Positions 27,169 through 36,558 are shown, numbered from the stretch's first letter. The stretch: 64,000 bases of DNA from Epilithonimonas sp. JDS (GCF_021261315.1 NZ_JAJSAX010000001.1:620001-684000), one strand, 5' to 3'. A program made the numbers and translations. The notes: generated by a model from the letters alone, not told the origin.

Positions 27169-28359
27169 CTATTTCTTTTGTTCCTTCAGTTCTTCTTTGT
27201 CTTTATCAGAAGGATTCCAGACTTTCACTTCCGCATTTTTATCAATTCCCGAAACGATCTGAACATTGATTCCGTCACTTGATCCTAATTTGACATACAC
27301 TTTTTTGAAGCTTCCGTTTGGCTGTTTCACTTCTACGAAGGATTTATTATTTCCTTTTTCGTATTGGATCAGCGATTCATCCAAAAGTAATGCATTTTTC
27401 TTAGAACTCAATAATATTTCTCCATTTGCACTGAATCCCGCACGTATATATTCTCCGGTTTTGTTGTAAACATCACCTTCCACAGCAAATTTTATCGTTC
27501 CGCTTTCCTCAGTTCCTTTTGGAGCAATTAAGGTTAATTTTCCTGGAAAAGATTTGTTTTGCAGAGCACCAATCACCACTTTCATTTCCATTCCCTGTTT
27601 TAGTTTTCCGGCCTGCGCTTCATCGATATCACCTTTGAAGATTAATGAATTAAGATCTGCAATCGAACAAATCGTGGTTCCCGCATTGAAGGAGTTGGCT
27701 TCAATTACCTGGCTTCCGACTTTCACAGGAATTTCCAAAACTGTTCCCGCCGCTTTTGCACGGATCTGAGTGGTTGCCATACTTTGAAGTTCCGGTGTAG
27801 CTCCGGTTCTTACGATTTGCAACTGTTTCTGCGCAGCATTCAGACTTTGAACCGCCAATTTCTGCTGTTGAATTGTGGTCTGCAGCTGCTGTTCCGCCGT
27901 AATATATTCCTGTTTGGAAATCACACCTTGTTTGTACAACTTCGCCTGCATTTCGTACTGCTTCTGCTGGTTTTGAACATTCACTTTTGCATTCGTCAAT
28001 TGAATCTGCGAATTGCTGACCTGCATTGTTGCGTTATTAACTTCAGTAATATTCGGCACAATTCTAATCGTAGCAATCAATTGTCCTGCCTGCACTTTGT
28101 CACCTTCATCTACATTGATAGTCTGGATAATTCCGGCGATGTTTGGTTTGATTTCAATTTCTTCTCGAGGTTCTATTTTTCCGGTAGCCATCACTTTGTC
28201 ATCCAGGTTTTGGATGCTTGGTTTCCTTGTGAGAAAAACTTCATTCTCTCCGGAATTGGATTTGATGAGATAGCCGATTCCGACTACAACAGCCACCACG
28301 AACAGCAATCCCAGAAATATGGATAATGCTTTTTTGATTGTAAATTTCTTCTTTTCCAT
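27169..28359 (-). CDS. Periplasmic adaptor of a MacAB-type exporter
   Basis: 396 residues, membrane-fusion protein. One N-terminal membrane anchor (about 11-33). A split biotinyl-lipoyl-like domain (IKPNIAGIIQTINVDEGDKV and IRAKAAGTVLEIPVKVG) brackets a long alpha-helical hairpin rich in Gln (about 110-190). A beta-barrel and membrane-proximal domain follow. Together with the two MacB-like permeases and ATPase upstream and a TolC gene on the other strand, it forms a tripartite ABC exporter of a macrolide, peptide or lipid-type substrate. It is the last gene of its operon. Confidence 0.93.
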   Translation of the reverse strand: MEKKKFTIKKALSIFLGLLFVVAVVVGIGYLIKSNSGENEVFLTRKPSIQNLDDKVMATGKIEPREEIEIKPNIAGIIQTINVDEGDKVQAGQLIATIRIVPNITEVNNATMQVSNSQIQLTNAKVNVQNQQKQYEMQAKLYKQGVISKQEYITAEQQLQTTIQQQKLAVQSLNAAQKQLQIVRTGATPELQSMATTQIRAKAAGTVLEIPVKVGSQVIEANSFNAGTTICSIADLNSLIFKGDIDEAQAGKLKQGMEMKVVIGALQNKSFPGKLTLIAPKGTEESGTIKFAVEGDVYNKTGEYIRAGFSANGEILLSSKKNALLLDESLIQYEKGNNKSFVEVKQPNGSFKKVYVKLGSSDGINVQIVSGIDKNAEVKVWNPSDKDKEELKEQKK

Positions 28360-28455
28360 TATATAGAAATATAGTTTGTTTTTGTTTAAATATTAAAAAA
28401 TTAAATGATTAAAAAGATTAGTGACATTATTAACCAACTCTTTTTTATCAATAAT

Positions 28456-29724
28456 TTATTCTGACCGCAGTGCTTCAATCGGTCGGATTTTCACCGCTCT
28501 TTGTGCCGGAATCAATCCAATGATTAATCCAAGGAAAATCATAATTCCCATCGCAGAAAAGACGTTTCCGTAATCTACTGTTGGATTGTAAAAAGGAAAC
28601 GCATCGTTGTTCATTGTCAGAACATTGAGAATAATCAACAGGAAAATTCCCGATAAAAATCCTAATAATCCCGATGATAAAGTGATCACAACACTTTCGA
28701 GCAGAATCTGATTTCTAACTTCGGATGGTTTTGCGCCCAAAGCCCTTCTGATTCCTATTTCCTTGGTTCTTTCTTTTACTGTAATTAATAAGATATTTGA
28801 AATGGCAATGACGCCAGCTAAAATGGTCAACGTTCCTACGGTAATCGTCAGCAGTTGCATTCCTGTAAGAAATCCTGTTACTTTTTTGAATTCTTTAGCC
28901 AGATTGAAACTTCCAAAAGCATTGGTATCTTCCGGCGAAACGTGATTGATTTTTTTAAGTTCATCTTTCACCTTAGTTTCTACAACGGCCGCTTCTGCAT
29001 TCGGTTTTCCAACGATGGCAAAAAAACCGACTTTATCACCTTCATTATAAATTCCGGAATAAGTTGAAAAAGGAATATACGCTGATTGGTCATTCTCCAT
29101 TCCACCACCTCTCGGAACGCGGAAAACGCCTATTACGTTGAAGAATATTCCTTTTAGGTTGACTGATTTTCCAATCGGATTTTCATTTTTCTTGGCATCG
29201 AAAAGATTTTTGTAAATCTCCTCTCCTATCACAATCACATTCTTTTTTGATTGAATATCGGCATCATTAATATATCTTCCGAACAATAATTTCTTCTTGG
29301 AAATCTGATTGCCAACCGGAAAATCGCCCGTGATCATATACGTATTTTTCTTTCCGTTTCGTGAAATCTGATCGCCAGGCGTTCCAAAATTTCCTCGTAC
29401 ACTTTGTGGCGAAATATAATCTACTTCCGGAACTTTCTTGGTAATATATTCGATATCTTTCAGGTGAAGATCCATTTTCCTGCCTTTTGCAAATCCTTCG
29501 TAAGGAATATTGGTACTTTGTGGCCAAAGGAAAATTGAATTGGTTGCAAAACCGGAAAACAACCTGTTGAAGCCATTCTCCATTCCGTTTGCTGCACCTA
29601 ACAGACTCACATACAAAAACATACCCCATCCTACGCCTATCATCGTAAGAAACGTTCTGAGCTTATTATTCCGAAGGGAGTAATAGATCTCTTGCCAGGT
29701 ATCTCTTTTGAAAAGTATATTCAC
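28456..29724 (-). CDS. MacB-like ABC permease 1 (FtsX fold)
   Basis: 422 residues. An N-terminal helix (LRTFLTMIGVGWGMFLYVSL) is followed by a ~200-residue periplasmic MacB_PCD domain, then three helices of the FtsX domain with VKERTKEIGIRRALGAKPSEVRNQILLES, the coupling region that contacts the ATPase. It ends in AVKIRPIEALRSE. It is separated by 96 nt from the adaptor gene and 42 nt from the second permease. Together with that one it probably forms a heterodimeric membrane domain. Confidence 0.93.
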   Translation of the reverse strand: MNILFKRDTWQEIYYSLRNNKLRTFLTMIGVGWGMFLYVSLLGAANGMENGFNRLFSGFATNSIFLWPQSTNIPYEGFAKGRKMDLHLKDIEYITKKVPEVDYISPQSVRGNFGTPGDQISRNGKKNTYMITGDFPVGNQISKKKLLFGRYINDADIQSKKNVIVIGEEIYKNLFDAKKNENPIGKSVNLKGIFFNVIGVFRVPRGGGMENDQSAYIPFSTYSGIYNEGDKVGFFAIVGKPNAEAAVVETKVKDELKKINHVSPEDTNAFGSFNLAKEFKKVTGFLTGMQLLTITVGTLTILAGVIAISNILLITVKERTKEIGIRRALGAKPSEVRNQILLESVVITLSSGLLGFLSGIFLLIILNVLTMNNDAFPFYNPTVDYGNVFSAMGIMIFLGLIIGLIPAQRAVKIRPIEALRSE

Positions 29725-29766
29725 GTCAGTTATTATTGATGATTTATCTTATTCTTAATATTTTAA

Positions 29767-30996
29767 TTAATCTGTTCTAAGTGCTTCGATCGGTTTAATT
29801 TTTGAAGCTTTGTAAGCCGGAACAAATCCCGCAATCGCACCGGAAAGTACGAGACAGAAAAACGCCGAAGCAATCAGTCCCCAACCTACAGATGGTTCTG
29901 TGATGAAGTAATCTTCCAGGTTATTCCCTATCAGTTTCAAAGCTAAAACGCCAAGTCCGACGCCTACAAATCCTGAAATTACGGTAATGACAATACTTTC
30001 CTGAAGAATCAATGCGACAATACCTCTAGGTTTTGCGCCAATCGCCTTTCTTACACCGATTTCCTTGGTTCTTTCCTTGATGATGTAAACCATGATATTG
30101 CTGATTCCAATGATTCCCGCCAGCAAGGTTCCAAGTCCGATAAATCCTACAACTGCTGTGATTACAAACAGGAAAGCAAAAGAATCTTCCGTGTTTTTCG
30201 CATTGTTATTGACTCTTATTCCCTGCTGATCGTCCGGCGAAATTTTGTGTCTTGCCCTGATATTTTTTTCAAGTTCATCACCATATTTTACGCCTTCTGC
30301 AGGTGTCATTTTCGGGTCGTAGGAAAGCATTACGCTGCTGATGGTATCAGAACTTTTCTTCATTTGCTGAAGTGTAGAAAGTGGAATCGAAACGTGACGC
30401 TCGTCCCAGTCACCGCCAGGATCGGAGAAAACGCCCACAACTTTGAACATCGTTCCATTAATTTCGATATCTTTTCCAATCGGGCTTCCATCGCGGATCA
30501 TATCGCGCCAGACCATTCTTCCGATGGAGGCTACGTTTTGTTTCAGTTCGTTGTCTCGTTCTGTGATGTAACGGCCATCAATCATTGTCCGGTTTTCAAG
30601 GAATTTTTCGTCGCCCAAAACACCGTTTACCTGATAAGTTCCGCTTTCTTTACCATATTTAATCATCAAAGAGGTTTGATACCTCGGTGAAGCATATTCT
30701 AATTTACCTTCGCTTTCTTTGACAATAGCATCAAAATCATCATTATTAAAAGTAATATTTCTGTCCGATTGCAAACCGGCGTAAGGAAGCGTTGTCTTGC
30801 CGCCCCAAATCATAATCAGATTGGTGGCATCTCTTGTAAATGCTTTCGCAAATGAATTATTAAGACCATTTCCAATCCCAAATAACACAATGAAAATAAA
30901 CAGACCAAGAGCCACCGTAAACCCGGAAAGCACCGTCCGCAATACATTACTGCGAATGGAACTGAATATCTCTTGCCAGCGGTCTAAATCAAACAT
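29767..30996 (-). CDS. MacB-like ABC permease 2 (FtsX fold)
   Basis: 409 residues, same architecture as permease 1: N-terminal helix after MFDLDRWQEIFSSIRSNVLR, a periplasmic domain and a C-terminal FtsX domain with IKERTKEIGVRKAIGAKPRGI, ending ASKIKPIEALRTD. The similar termini and conserved coupling segments show that the two permeases arose by duplication, but the periplasmic domains have diverged. It starts 20 nt after the ATPase stop. Confidence 0.93.
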   Translation of the reverse strand: MFDLDRWQEIFSSIRSNVLRTVLSGFTVALGLFIFIVLFGIGNGLNNSFAKAFTRDATNLIMIWGGKTTLPYAGLQSDRNITFNNDDFDAIVKESEGKLEYASPRYQTSLMIKYGKESGTYQVNGVLGDEKFLENRTMIDGRYITERDNELKQNVASIGRMVWRDMIRDGSPIGKDIEINGTMFKVVGVFSDPGGDWDERHVSIPLSTLQQMKKSSDTISSVMLSYDPKMTPAEGVKYGDELEKNIRARHKISPDDQQGIRVNNNAKNTEDSFAFLFVITAVVGFIGLGTLLAGIIGISNIMVYIIKERTKEIGVRKAIGAKPRGIVALILQESIVITVISGFVGVGLGVLALKLIGNNLEDYFITEPSVGWGLIASAFFCLVLSGAIAGFVPAYKASKIKPIEALRTD

Positions 30997-31016
30997 ACTT
31001 TATTATTGATAATTGA

Positions 31017-31718
31017 TTACAAAACTATTTGGTTAATAAACTCGTCACTTTCTATTCTGCCGTCTTTCAGGACAACATTTCTTTTGGTTTGAGCGGCAAC
31101 ATCTGGTTCGTGCGTTACGACTACAATTGTTTTACCTTCATTATTAATATCCTGAAGCAGCTTCATAATATCGTGTGTTGTTTTAGAATCCAATGCTCCG
31201 GTTGGCTCATCGGCAAGGATCAATTTCGGGTCAGATATTAATGCTCTTGCGATGGCAACTCTCTGTTTTTGTCCGCCGGAAAGTTCGCTTGGAAGGTGTT
31301 CCGCCCATTCTCTCAATCCAACTTTTTCCAAATATTCCAAAGCTTTTTTCGTTCTTTCTTTTCTGGAAACATTTTGATAATATAATGGCAGCGCAACATT
31401 TTCGAGCGCTGTTTTATAATTGATCAAATTAAAGGATTGGAAAATAAATCCGAGAAAACGGCTTCTGTATTCCGCCGCTTTCACTTCTGTGAGATGCTTG
31501 ATTGGAAATCCATCCAGTTCATAAATGCCGTTATCCGCTTCGTCCAAAATTCCAATGATATTCAACAAAGTTGATTTTCCGGAACCGGAACTTCCCATAA
31601 TAGAAACAAACTCGCCCTGGTTGATATTAAGATTAATACCTTTCAGCACGTGAAGCTTGCTTTTACCGGTGTCGTAAGATTTGTTAACATCTTCTATTTT
31701 GAGAATCGGATGAGACAT
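31017..31718 (-). CDS. ABC transporter ATPase (MacB/LolD type)
   Basis: 233 residues, complete nucleotide-binding domain: Walker A MGSSGSGKST (about 41-50), Q-loop IFQSFNLI, signature LSGGQKQRVAIARAL, Walker B KLILADEPTGALDS, and H-loop VVVTHEP. It is the first gene of the four-gene exporter operon (ATPase, permease, permease, adaptor). The partner outer-membrane channel is the divergent TolC gene at 32052. Confidence 0.95.
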   Translation of the reverse strand: MSHPILKIEDVNKSYDTGKSKLHVLKGINLNINQGEFVSIMGSSGSGKSTLLNIIGILDEADNGIYELDGFPIKHLTEVKAAEYRSRFLGFIFQSFNLINYKTALENVALPLYYQNVSRKERTKKALEYLEKVGLREWAEHLPSELSGGQKQRVAIARALISDPKLILADEPTGALDSKTTHDIMKLLQDINNEGKTIVVVTHEPDVAAQTKRNVVLKDGRIESDEFINQIVL

Positions 31719-31842
31719 TGTCTGGATTTTACATATAAGTAAATGTTACTACGGAATTGTTACAATGAAATAATTAAAAGATTAAAAAAACTAAAAATCA
31801 AATCATAATCGAAATCCCGAAATAATGAAAAATCTTGAAAAG

Positions 31843-31984
31843 TGGCGTCAGCGCGTGAGGGCGGAGGGCATTGTTGGAGCTCTCCCGATAGAAACTTTGC
31901 AAAGTTTCTATCGGGAAGCGACTGCCCGCAGACCGACCCATTTTTTGTAGTGGCCTTATGTGATGGAAAAAATGGGGCACGCCA
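31843..31984. repeat. Composite palindromic element between the exporter operon and its TolC gene
   Basis: The terminal inverted repeat TGGCGT/ACGCCA is at 31843-31848 and 31979-31984. A 34-bp perfect palindrome with 17-bp arms lies at 31883-31916 (arm TCCCGATAGAAACTTTG). The second arm pair CCCATTTTTT/AAAAAATGGG is at 31937-31946 and 31967-31976. The element occupies about half of the 333-bp divergent gap; the rest is AT-rich with no readable feature. Confidence 0.75.
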
Positions 31985-32051
31985 AAAAAATTTATATGAG
32001 TCCGTAACATTTTGGATGTTTTGAAGTCTTATTGTATATAATTTTTCTTTT

Positions 32052-33395
32052 ATGCTTAAAAAAGTTTTTTGTATTTCGCTTTTGTCTGTTGGAGTTTTGG
32101 GGTTTTCTCAGAAAAAATGGACGATTCAGGAATGTGTGGATTATGCGATCAAAAATAATCTGCAGGTTCAGGCACAAGCTTACAACAAAGATGTGCAGAC
32201 AAAAAATCTGGAAATGGCTAAGAGAGAATATTTGCCTTCGGTTTCCGGCAGCATCTCTAACACGGCTAGTTTCGGAAACACGCAATTTGTGAATACCAGT
32301 GTCCGAAATGATAACTTCAGCAATAGCGCTAATGTAGGATCCAATATTTTGGTGTACAATAACGGCAGATTGGAAAAAACAGTTCGTAAAACCGGTTTTG
32401 ATGTAGATGCAAGTCTTCAGGACATCGAAACAATTAAAAATAATATTGCACTTCAAATTGCACAGCAGTACCTTTCTGTAATGCTGAACAGAGAAATCAA
32501 AAAAATCTCTGAAAGCGCAATGGAAAACGCACAAAGATTATATGATCGTGCGAAAATAACAACAGATGTTGGAACGACTGCGCAAACTGTGCTGGCTGAA
32601 GCAACCGCATCACTTGCAAGAGAAAAGCAAAATGTAAAAACGGCACAAATCAATGTTGATAAAGCTTTGTTTGCAATGGCGCAGATTTTACAGCTTCAGG
32701 ATTACAAAACCTTCGACGTTGTGGATATTCCTGTTCCGGAAGAATTGACGCCTCAAACAGAATCCGTTGACGAAGTTCTAAATATTGCATACGGTTCGCA
32801 ACCCGTCATCAAAGCGGCAGAAATCCGAATCAAAGCTGCGGAAGCTCAAACGGAAGTGGTAAGAACCAACTTTTGGCCGACGATAACTGCAAACGCCGGA
32901 ATTGGAACTTTCTACAACAATCGTTTGAATACAAATAATGTGGGCAGTACTGGTTTTTACATTGCTGAACCTAATTTTACCAACCAATACAAAGATAATT
33001 TTGGACAGCAAATTGGCCTATCAGCAAATATTCCGATTTTCAATAAGGGAATCACAAGACTGCAGGTTGAGCAGACTAAAATCAATGAACTGGTTGCGAA
33101 AAACAATCTGGAACAGCAGAAATTCCAGTTGAAGCAGGATATTCAGCAGGCTCAGTTCAATGCTGATTCCAATTATGAAATTTACATTTCCGCGATGGAA
33201 GCCGAGAGAAGCACAAAACTGGCACTTGATTTTGCTACAAAAAGTTATGATGCCGGACGCTCAACCATTTATGATGTAACGATTGCGAGAAATAATTACG
33301 CGAATGCGCAAGGTTCTGTAGCTCAGGCAAAATACAACTATCTGTTCAGCATCAAAGTTCTTGATTTCTATGCAGGCCGTGGCATTTCGCTTTAA
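32052..33395 (+). CDS. TolC-family outer membrane efflux protein (exporter 1)
   Basis: 447 residues. The signal peptide ends at VLGFSQ. The first mature segment KKWTIQECVDYAIKNNLQVQ is typical of Bacteroidota TolC proteins, with two similar halves rich in Gln/Asn/Ala forming long helices and beta-barrel strands. It forms the outer-membrane channel of the adjacent MacAB-type exporter. It is divergent from the ATPase gene, so the four inner-membrane genes and this one are split in two transcripts. Confidence 0.92.
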   Translation: MLKKVFCISLLSVGVLGFSQKKWTIQECVDYAIKNNLQVQAQAYNKDVQTKNLEMAKREYLPSVSGSISNTASFGNTQFVNTSVRNDNFSNSANVGSNILVYNNGRLEKTVRKTGFDVDASLQDIETIKNNIALQIAQQYLSVMLNREIKKISESAMENAQRLYDRAKITTDVGTTAQTVLAEATASLAREKQNVKTAQINVDKALFAMAQILQLQDYKTFDVVDIPVPEELTPQTESVDEVLNIAYGSQPVIKAAEIRIKAAEAQTEVVRTNFWPTITANAGIGTFYNNRLNTNNVGSTGFYIAEPNFTNQYKDNFGQQIGLSANIPIFNKGITRLQVEQTKINELVAKNNLEQQKFQLKQDIQQAQFNADSNYEIYISAMEAERSTKLALDFATKSYDAGRSTIYDVTIARNNYANAQGSVAQAKYNYLFSIKVLDFYAGRGISL

Positions 33396-33413
33396 AATTT
33401 GAAGATTTTTTTT

Positions 33414-33421
33414 TATCTTTG
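33414..33421 (+). promoter_or_regulatory. -7 box of the Nudix gene
   Basis: TATCTTTG is 4 nt before the ATG at 33426. If used, transcription would start at about the ATG, giving a leaderless mRNA; alternatively the gene is read from the TolC transcript 30 nt upstream. Confidence 0.5.
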
Positions 33422-33425
33422 AGAG

Positions 33426-34055
33426 ATGCAGACCTTCGGAAAAGATTTACTCAGAGATATAAAAAGTGCGGAATTATTGGGCGAGAATGCTCATAAAATT
33501 TATTCCCCGCCATATCGTCCTGTTTACAGTTACGAAGATATTCTGACAAGAAATCCAAAGTTCGCGGCCGTCAATATTTTACTTTATCTCAAAAATAACG
33601 AGTGGCATTTCCCGTTGATCGTACGCTCTCAAAATGAACGTGACCGACACAGCGGACAGATCTCTCTGCCTGGAGGCAAAAATGAAAAAGAAGATTTGGA
33701 TTTTGCACATACAGCTAAACGTGAAACATCTGAAGAATTGGGAATTGATGAACATTACGTGAGAATCATCCGAGAAATGTCGCCAATTTACATTCCGCCG
33801 AGTAATTTTTATGTTCACTCTTTTGTTTCTTACACCAAAAAAAATCCGGAATTTTTCCTTCAAGAAAGTGAAGCGGTAGAATTGATAGAATTTCCGATTT
33901 CATCTTTATTAAGTCTTCCCGACCAGCCAAAAAATATGGTTTTACCATCTACCAACGGCGCGGAAGTTCCCGTCATCGATTTTAATGGCTACATCATCTG
34001 GGGCGCTACCTCTATGATACTCAGCGAATTCAGTAACTTATTAAAAAATGTTTAG
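33426..34055 (+). CDS. Nudix hydrolase, CoA pyrophosphatase-like
   Basis: 209 residues, soluble. The Nudix helix of the CoA-diphosphatase type is LPGGKNEKEDLDFAHTAKRE followed by TSEELGI (about residues 81-108); the preceding QNERDRHSGQISLPGG is a CoAse signature. It should hydrolyse CoA or oxidised CoA to phosphopantetheine and 3',5'-ADP. It is the first of a pair with the acyltransferase, but with a 93-nt gap. Confidence 0.88.
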   Translation: MQTFGKDLLRDIKSAELLGENAHKIYSPPYRPVYSYEDILTRNPKFAAVNILLYLKNNEWHFPLIVRSQNERDRHSGQISLPGGKNEKEDLDFAHTAKRETSEELGIDEHYVRIIREMSPIYIPPSNFYVHSFVSYTKKNPEFFLQESEAVELIEFPISSLLSLPDQPKNMVLPSTNGAEVPVIDFNGYIIWGATSMILSEFSNLLKNV

Positions 34056-34148
34056 TTTTGCAGAGATTCCTACAGCTTAGGAACGGAAATTGGTTATCAA
34101 TTTCAACACACAACATTGATTTTTAGTCTCAAAACTAATTAAACGTAA

Positions 34149-34940
34149 ATGGCAAAAAAAAATATTTTTACCGATTCTTTTGGAAATATTTATATTCTGA
34201 AAAGAGTGATCATCTTTATTTTGGGCGTTGTTTCTTACAGAAGATTCAATGGCTTCAACAAATTGAAGATCACGGGAACAGAAAATCTTTCCGATCTGCC
34301 AGACAGCAATGTACTTTTCGTTTCCAACCATCAAACTTACTTTGCTGATGTCGCTGCGATGTATCACGCGTTTTGTGCGGTAAATAATGGCTATCATAAT
34401 ACGATAAAAAATCCGGTTTATCTTCTCAATCCAAAAGTCGATTTCTATTATGTTGCTGCAGAGGAAACGATGAACAAAGGAATTCTCGCAAGAATTTTCA
34501 AAATCGCCGGAGCAATTACAGTGAAAAGAACTTGGCGTGCCGAAGGTAAAAATGTCAATAGAATGGTCGACCTTTCTGAAATCGAAAATATAATGAAAGC
34601 CCTCGACAACGGCTGGGTCATCACCTTTCCTCAAGGCACGACTTCCGCTTTTGCACAAGGAAGAAAAGGAACGGCAAAACTCATCAAAAACCAAAGACCA
34701 ACCGTTATTCCAATCAAAATCAACGGTTTCAGAAGAGCATTTGATAAGAAAGGTCTGAAAATAAAAGTGACAGGCGTGAAACCGACGATGGAGTTCAAAC
34801 CGGTTTTAGATATTGACTACGACAACGAATCGGCGACGGAAATCCTGGACAAAATAATGCACGCCATCGAGCAAACTCCAGAACACAACATTCTCCACGA
34901 CTACGACACCAAACTGAAAGAAACTAAAACGCAAGAATAA
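34149..34940 (+). CDS. 1-acyl-sn-glycerol-3-phosphate acyltransferase-like (LPLAT)
   Basis: 263 residues, membrane-associated acyltransferase for phosphatidic acid synthesis or a related lipid. The catalytic block is SNHQTYFADVAAM with H61 and D67. The spacing is H-x5-D, not the common H-x4-D. The later substrate-binding block FPQGTTS (160-166) has Gln in place of the usual Glu. KGILARIFKIAGAITVKR is the middle motif. The hydrophobic N-terminal stretch may be a membrane anchor. Confidence 0.85.
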   Translation: MAKKNIFTDSFGNIYILKRVIIFILGVVSYRRFNGFNKLKITGTENLSDLPDSNVLFVSNHQTYFADVAAMYHAFCAVNNGYHNTIKNPVYLLNPKVDFYYVAAEETMNKGILARIFKIAGAITVKRTWRAEGKNVNRMVDLSEIENIMKALDNGWVITFPQGTTSAFAQGRKGTAKLIKNQRPTVIPIKINGFRRAFDKKGLKIKVTGVKPTMEFKPVLDIDYDNESATEILDKIMHAIEQTPEHNILHDYDTKLKETKTQE

Positions 34941-34977
34941 AAAACGGCTACTGAAAAAAGTAGCCGTTTTTGTTTTT
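34941..34977 (+). terminator. Terminator of the acyltransferase gene
   Basis: AAAACGGCTAC (34941-34951) pairs perfectly with GTAGCCGTTTT (34960-34970), followed by a T-rich tail. It begins 1 nt after the stop codon. Confidence 0.9.
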
Positions 34978-34995
34978 ATAACGTTTTGATTAAAG

Positions 34996-35030
34996 TCTAA
35001 ATTCTAACATCTAAACTCTAACTTCTATTT
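34996..35030 (+). repeat. Heptanucleotide array (TCTAnnn)5
   Basis: Five exact 7-bp units TCTAAAT, TCTAACA, TCTAAAC, TCTAACT, TCTATTT (35 bp). The array is next to the stop codon of fabV. Confidence 0.85.
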
Positions 35031-36233
35031 TTAAGCTTCAATACTTGGAACCTGCACATTCTCGTTCGCATCTTTTTCATAATCAATGCCGTCCACTTCG
35101 AAACCGAAAAGGTTGAAGAATTCTTTTCTGTAACCAGCGATATCACTGATTTCAGAAAGGTTTTCTGTGGTGATTTCTTTCCATAGTTTATCAACTTCCG
35201 CCTGCACATCGTCCGCCATTTCCAAATCGTCGATTCTGATTCTACCAGCTTCATCCAAAGGAACTTCCCCATTCTCCGTGTATAATCTATCAGCAAAAAG
35301 TCTTTGAATCTGCTCGATAGTTCCTTCGTGCGTTCCTTTCGCCTTCATCACTTTGTAAAGTAGAGAAATATACAATGGAACTACAGGAATCGCAGAACTG
35401 GACTGAGTTACCAAAGCTTTGTTTACAGAAACATAAGATTTTCCGTTAAGGTCTTTCAATAAATCATTTAAAACAGTCACAGTCGCTTCAAGGTCATTTT
35501 TCGCTTGTCCGATGGTTCCGTTTCTGTAGATTGGGAAAGTCAGTTCCGGGCCGATGTAAGAATAGGCAACCGTCTGAACACCGGCAGCTAAAACGCCAGC
35601 CTCTTTCAAATCTTCCATCCAGAATTTCCAGTCTTCGCCACCCATTACGGCAACAGTGTTTGGAATATCTTCTTCGTTTTCAACCGGAGCAATCGTCACA
35701 TCAGAAACTACGCCTGTGTGGAAATCCACCGTTTTGTTGGTGTAAGAATTCCCGATTGGTTTAAGAACAGATGAATGTGCAACGCCCGTTTTTGGATGCG
35801 TTCTTCTCGGAGAAGCCAAACTGTAAACCACCAAGTCGACCTGACCAAGGTCTTTTTTGATTAATTCAATCGTTTGTTTTTTGATGTCGTCTGAGAATGC
35901 ATCACCGTTGATACTTTTCGCGTAAAGTCCGGCTTCGTGCGCTTCTTTTTCGAAAGCGGCAGAATTGTACCAGCCAGCAGTTCCCATTTTACCTTCAGAA
36001 GCTGGCTTCTCGAAGAAAACACCAACTGTTGCCGCGTCGGAACCGAAAGCCGCTGTGATTCTGGAAGAAAGTCCGAAACCTGTAGAAGCACCGATTACCA
36101 AAACTTTTTTTGGCCCGTTTTTGATAGCGCCTTTGGACTTTACATATTCTATTTGATTTTTTACGCTTTGAAGTGCTCCATCTGGATGCGCCGTCAAGCA
36201 AATAAATCCTCTTGTTCTTGGTTGAATAATCAT
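35031..36233 (-). CDS. fabV: Trans-2-enoyl-ACP/CoA reductase FabV
   Basis: About 400 residues from the ATG at 36233 (MIIQPRTRGFICL); the longer frame to 36254 adds only seven residues with no support. It catalyses the last reduction of fatty acid elongation with NADH and is insensitive to triclosan in known members. NADH binding uses VLVIGASTGFGLSSR. The active-site motif Y-x8-K is in AYSYIGPELTFPIYRNGTIG-QAK. YSLASPRRTHPKTG is also characteristic. It is monocistronic. Confidence 0.95.
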   Translation of the reverse strand: MIIQPRTRGFICLTAHPDGALQSVKNQIEYVKSKGAIKNGPKKVLVIGASTGFGLSSRITAAFGSDAATVGVFFEKPASEGKMGTAGWYNSAAFEKEAHEAGLYAKSINGDAFSDDIKKQTIELIKKDLGQVDLVVYSLASPRRTHPKTGVAHSSVLKPIGNSYTNKTVDFHTGVVSDVTIAPVENEEDIPNTVAVMGGEDWKFWMEDLKEAGVLAAGVQTVAYSYIGPELTFPIYRNGTIGQAKNDLEATVTVLNDLLKDLNGKSYVSVNKALVTQSSSAIPVVPLYISLLYKVMKAKGTHEGTIEQIQRLFADRLYTENGEVPLDEAGRIRIDDLEMADDVQAEVDKLWKEITTENLSEISDIAGYRKEFFNLFGFEVDGIDYEKDANENVQVPSIEA

Positions 36234-36444
36234 TGTTGAAATTATTTTTAGCATTGCAAATTAAAGAAATTTGAGCAAATAATGAGGAATTTTTGTTTAA
36301 AAAGAACTTATTAAATTTTAATTTGATTAGCATTAATGAGACTTTACGAATATGTGAATCTTTATTTTATGCAATCGATTGCACAGGTTGTTATTTTTTT
36401 TAATTTTACCAGCAAGCAGTTGCTCTTTATTATTGTGGGTAGCA

Positions 36445-36520
36445 CTTCGACTCCGCTCAGTGTGACAATTCGAAAACCAATTATTTTATTTATACTTTGT
36501 CAGTCTGAGCGGAGTCGAAG
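36445..36520. repeat. 23-bp inverted pair of the CTTCGACTCCGCTCA family
   Basis: A 23-bp word at 36445-36467 (CTTCGACTCCGCTCAGTG...) recurs inverted at 36498-36520 with 21 of 23 positions matching, spaced by 30 bp. The same word is found singly at 50080-50102, and diverged copies lie at 41113-41138 and inside copy D at 40940-40963. With repeat copy C it fills most of the 480-bp gap between fabV and the GH28 gene, which shows no other feature. Confidence 0.85.
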
Positions 36521-36558
36521 ACTTTAATCTAAAATAAAATTGAAACAACGAATCTAAC

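Noticed and set aside
31842-32024. 60-aa reading frame across the composite palindrome
   Set aside because: Its codons are set by inverted repeats, and both neighbours have clear starts elsewhere.
34077-34694. 205-aa minus-strand frame opposite the acyltransferase
   Set aside because: Shadow of a clear LPLAT gene; no motif, high Phe/Ser/Cys content.
36234-36254. Seven-residue N-terminal extension of FabV
   Set aside because: FabV homologues start MIIQPRTRGF; the extension is unsupported.
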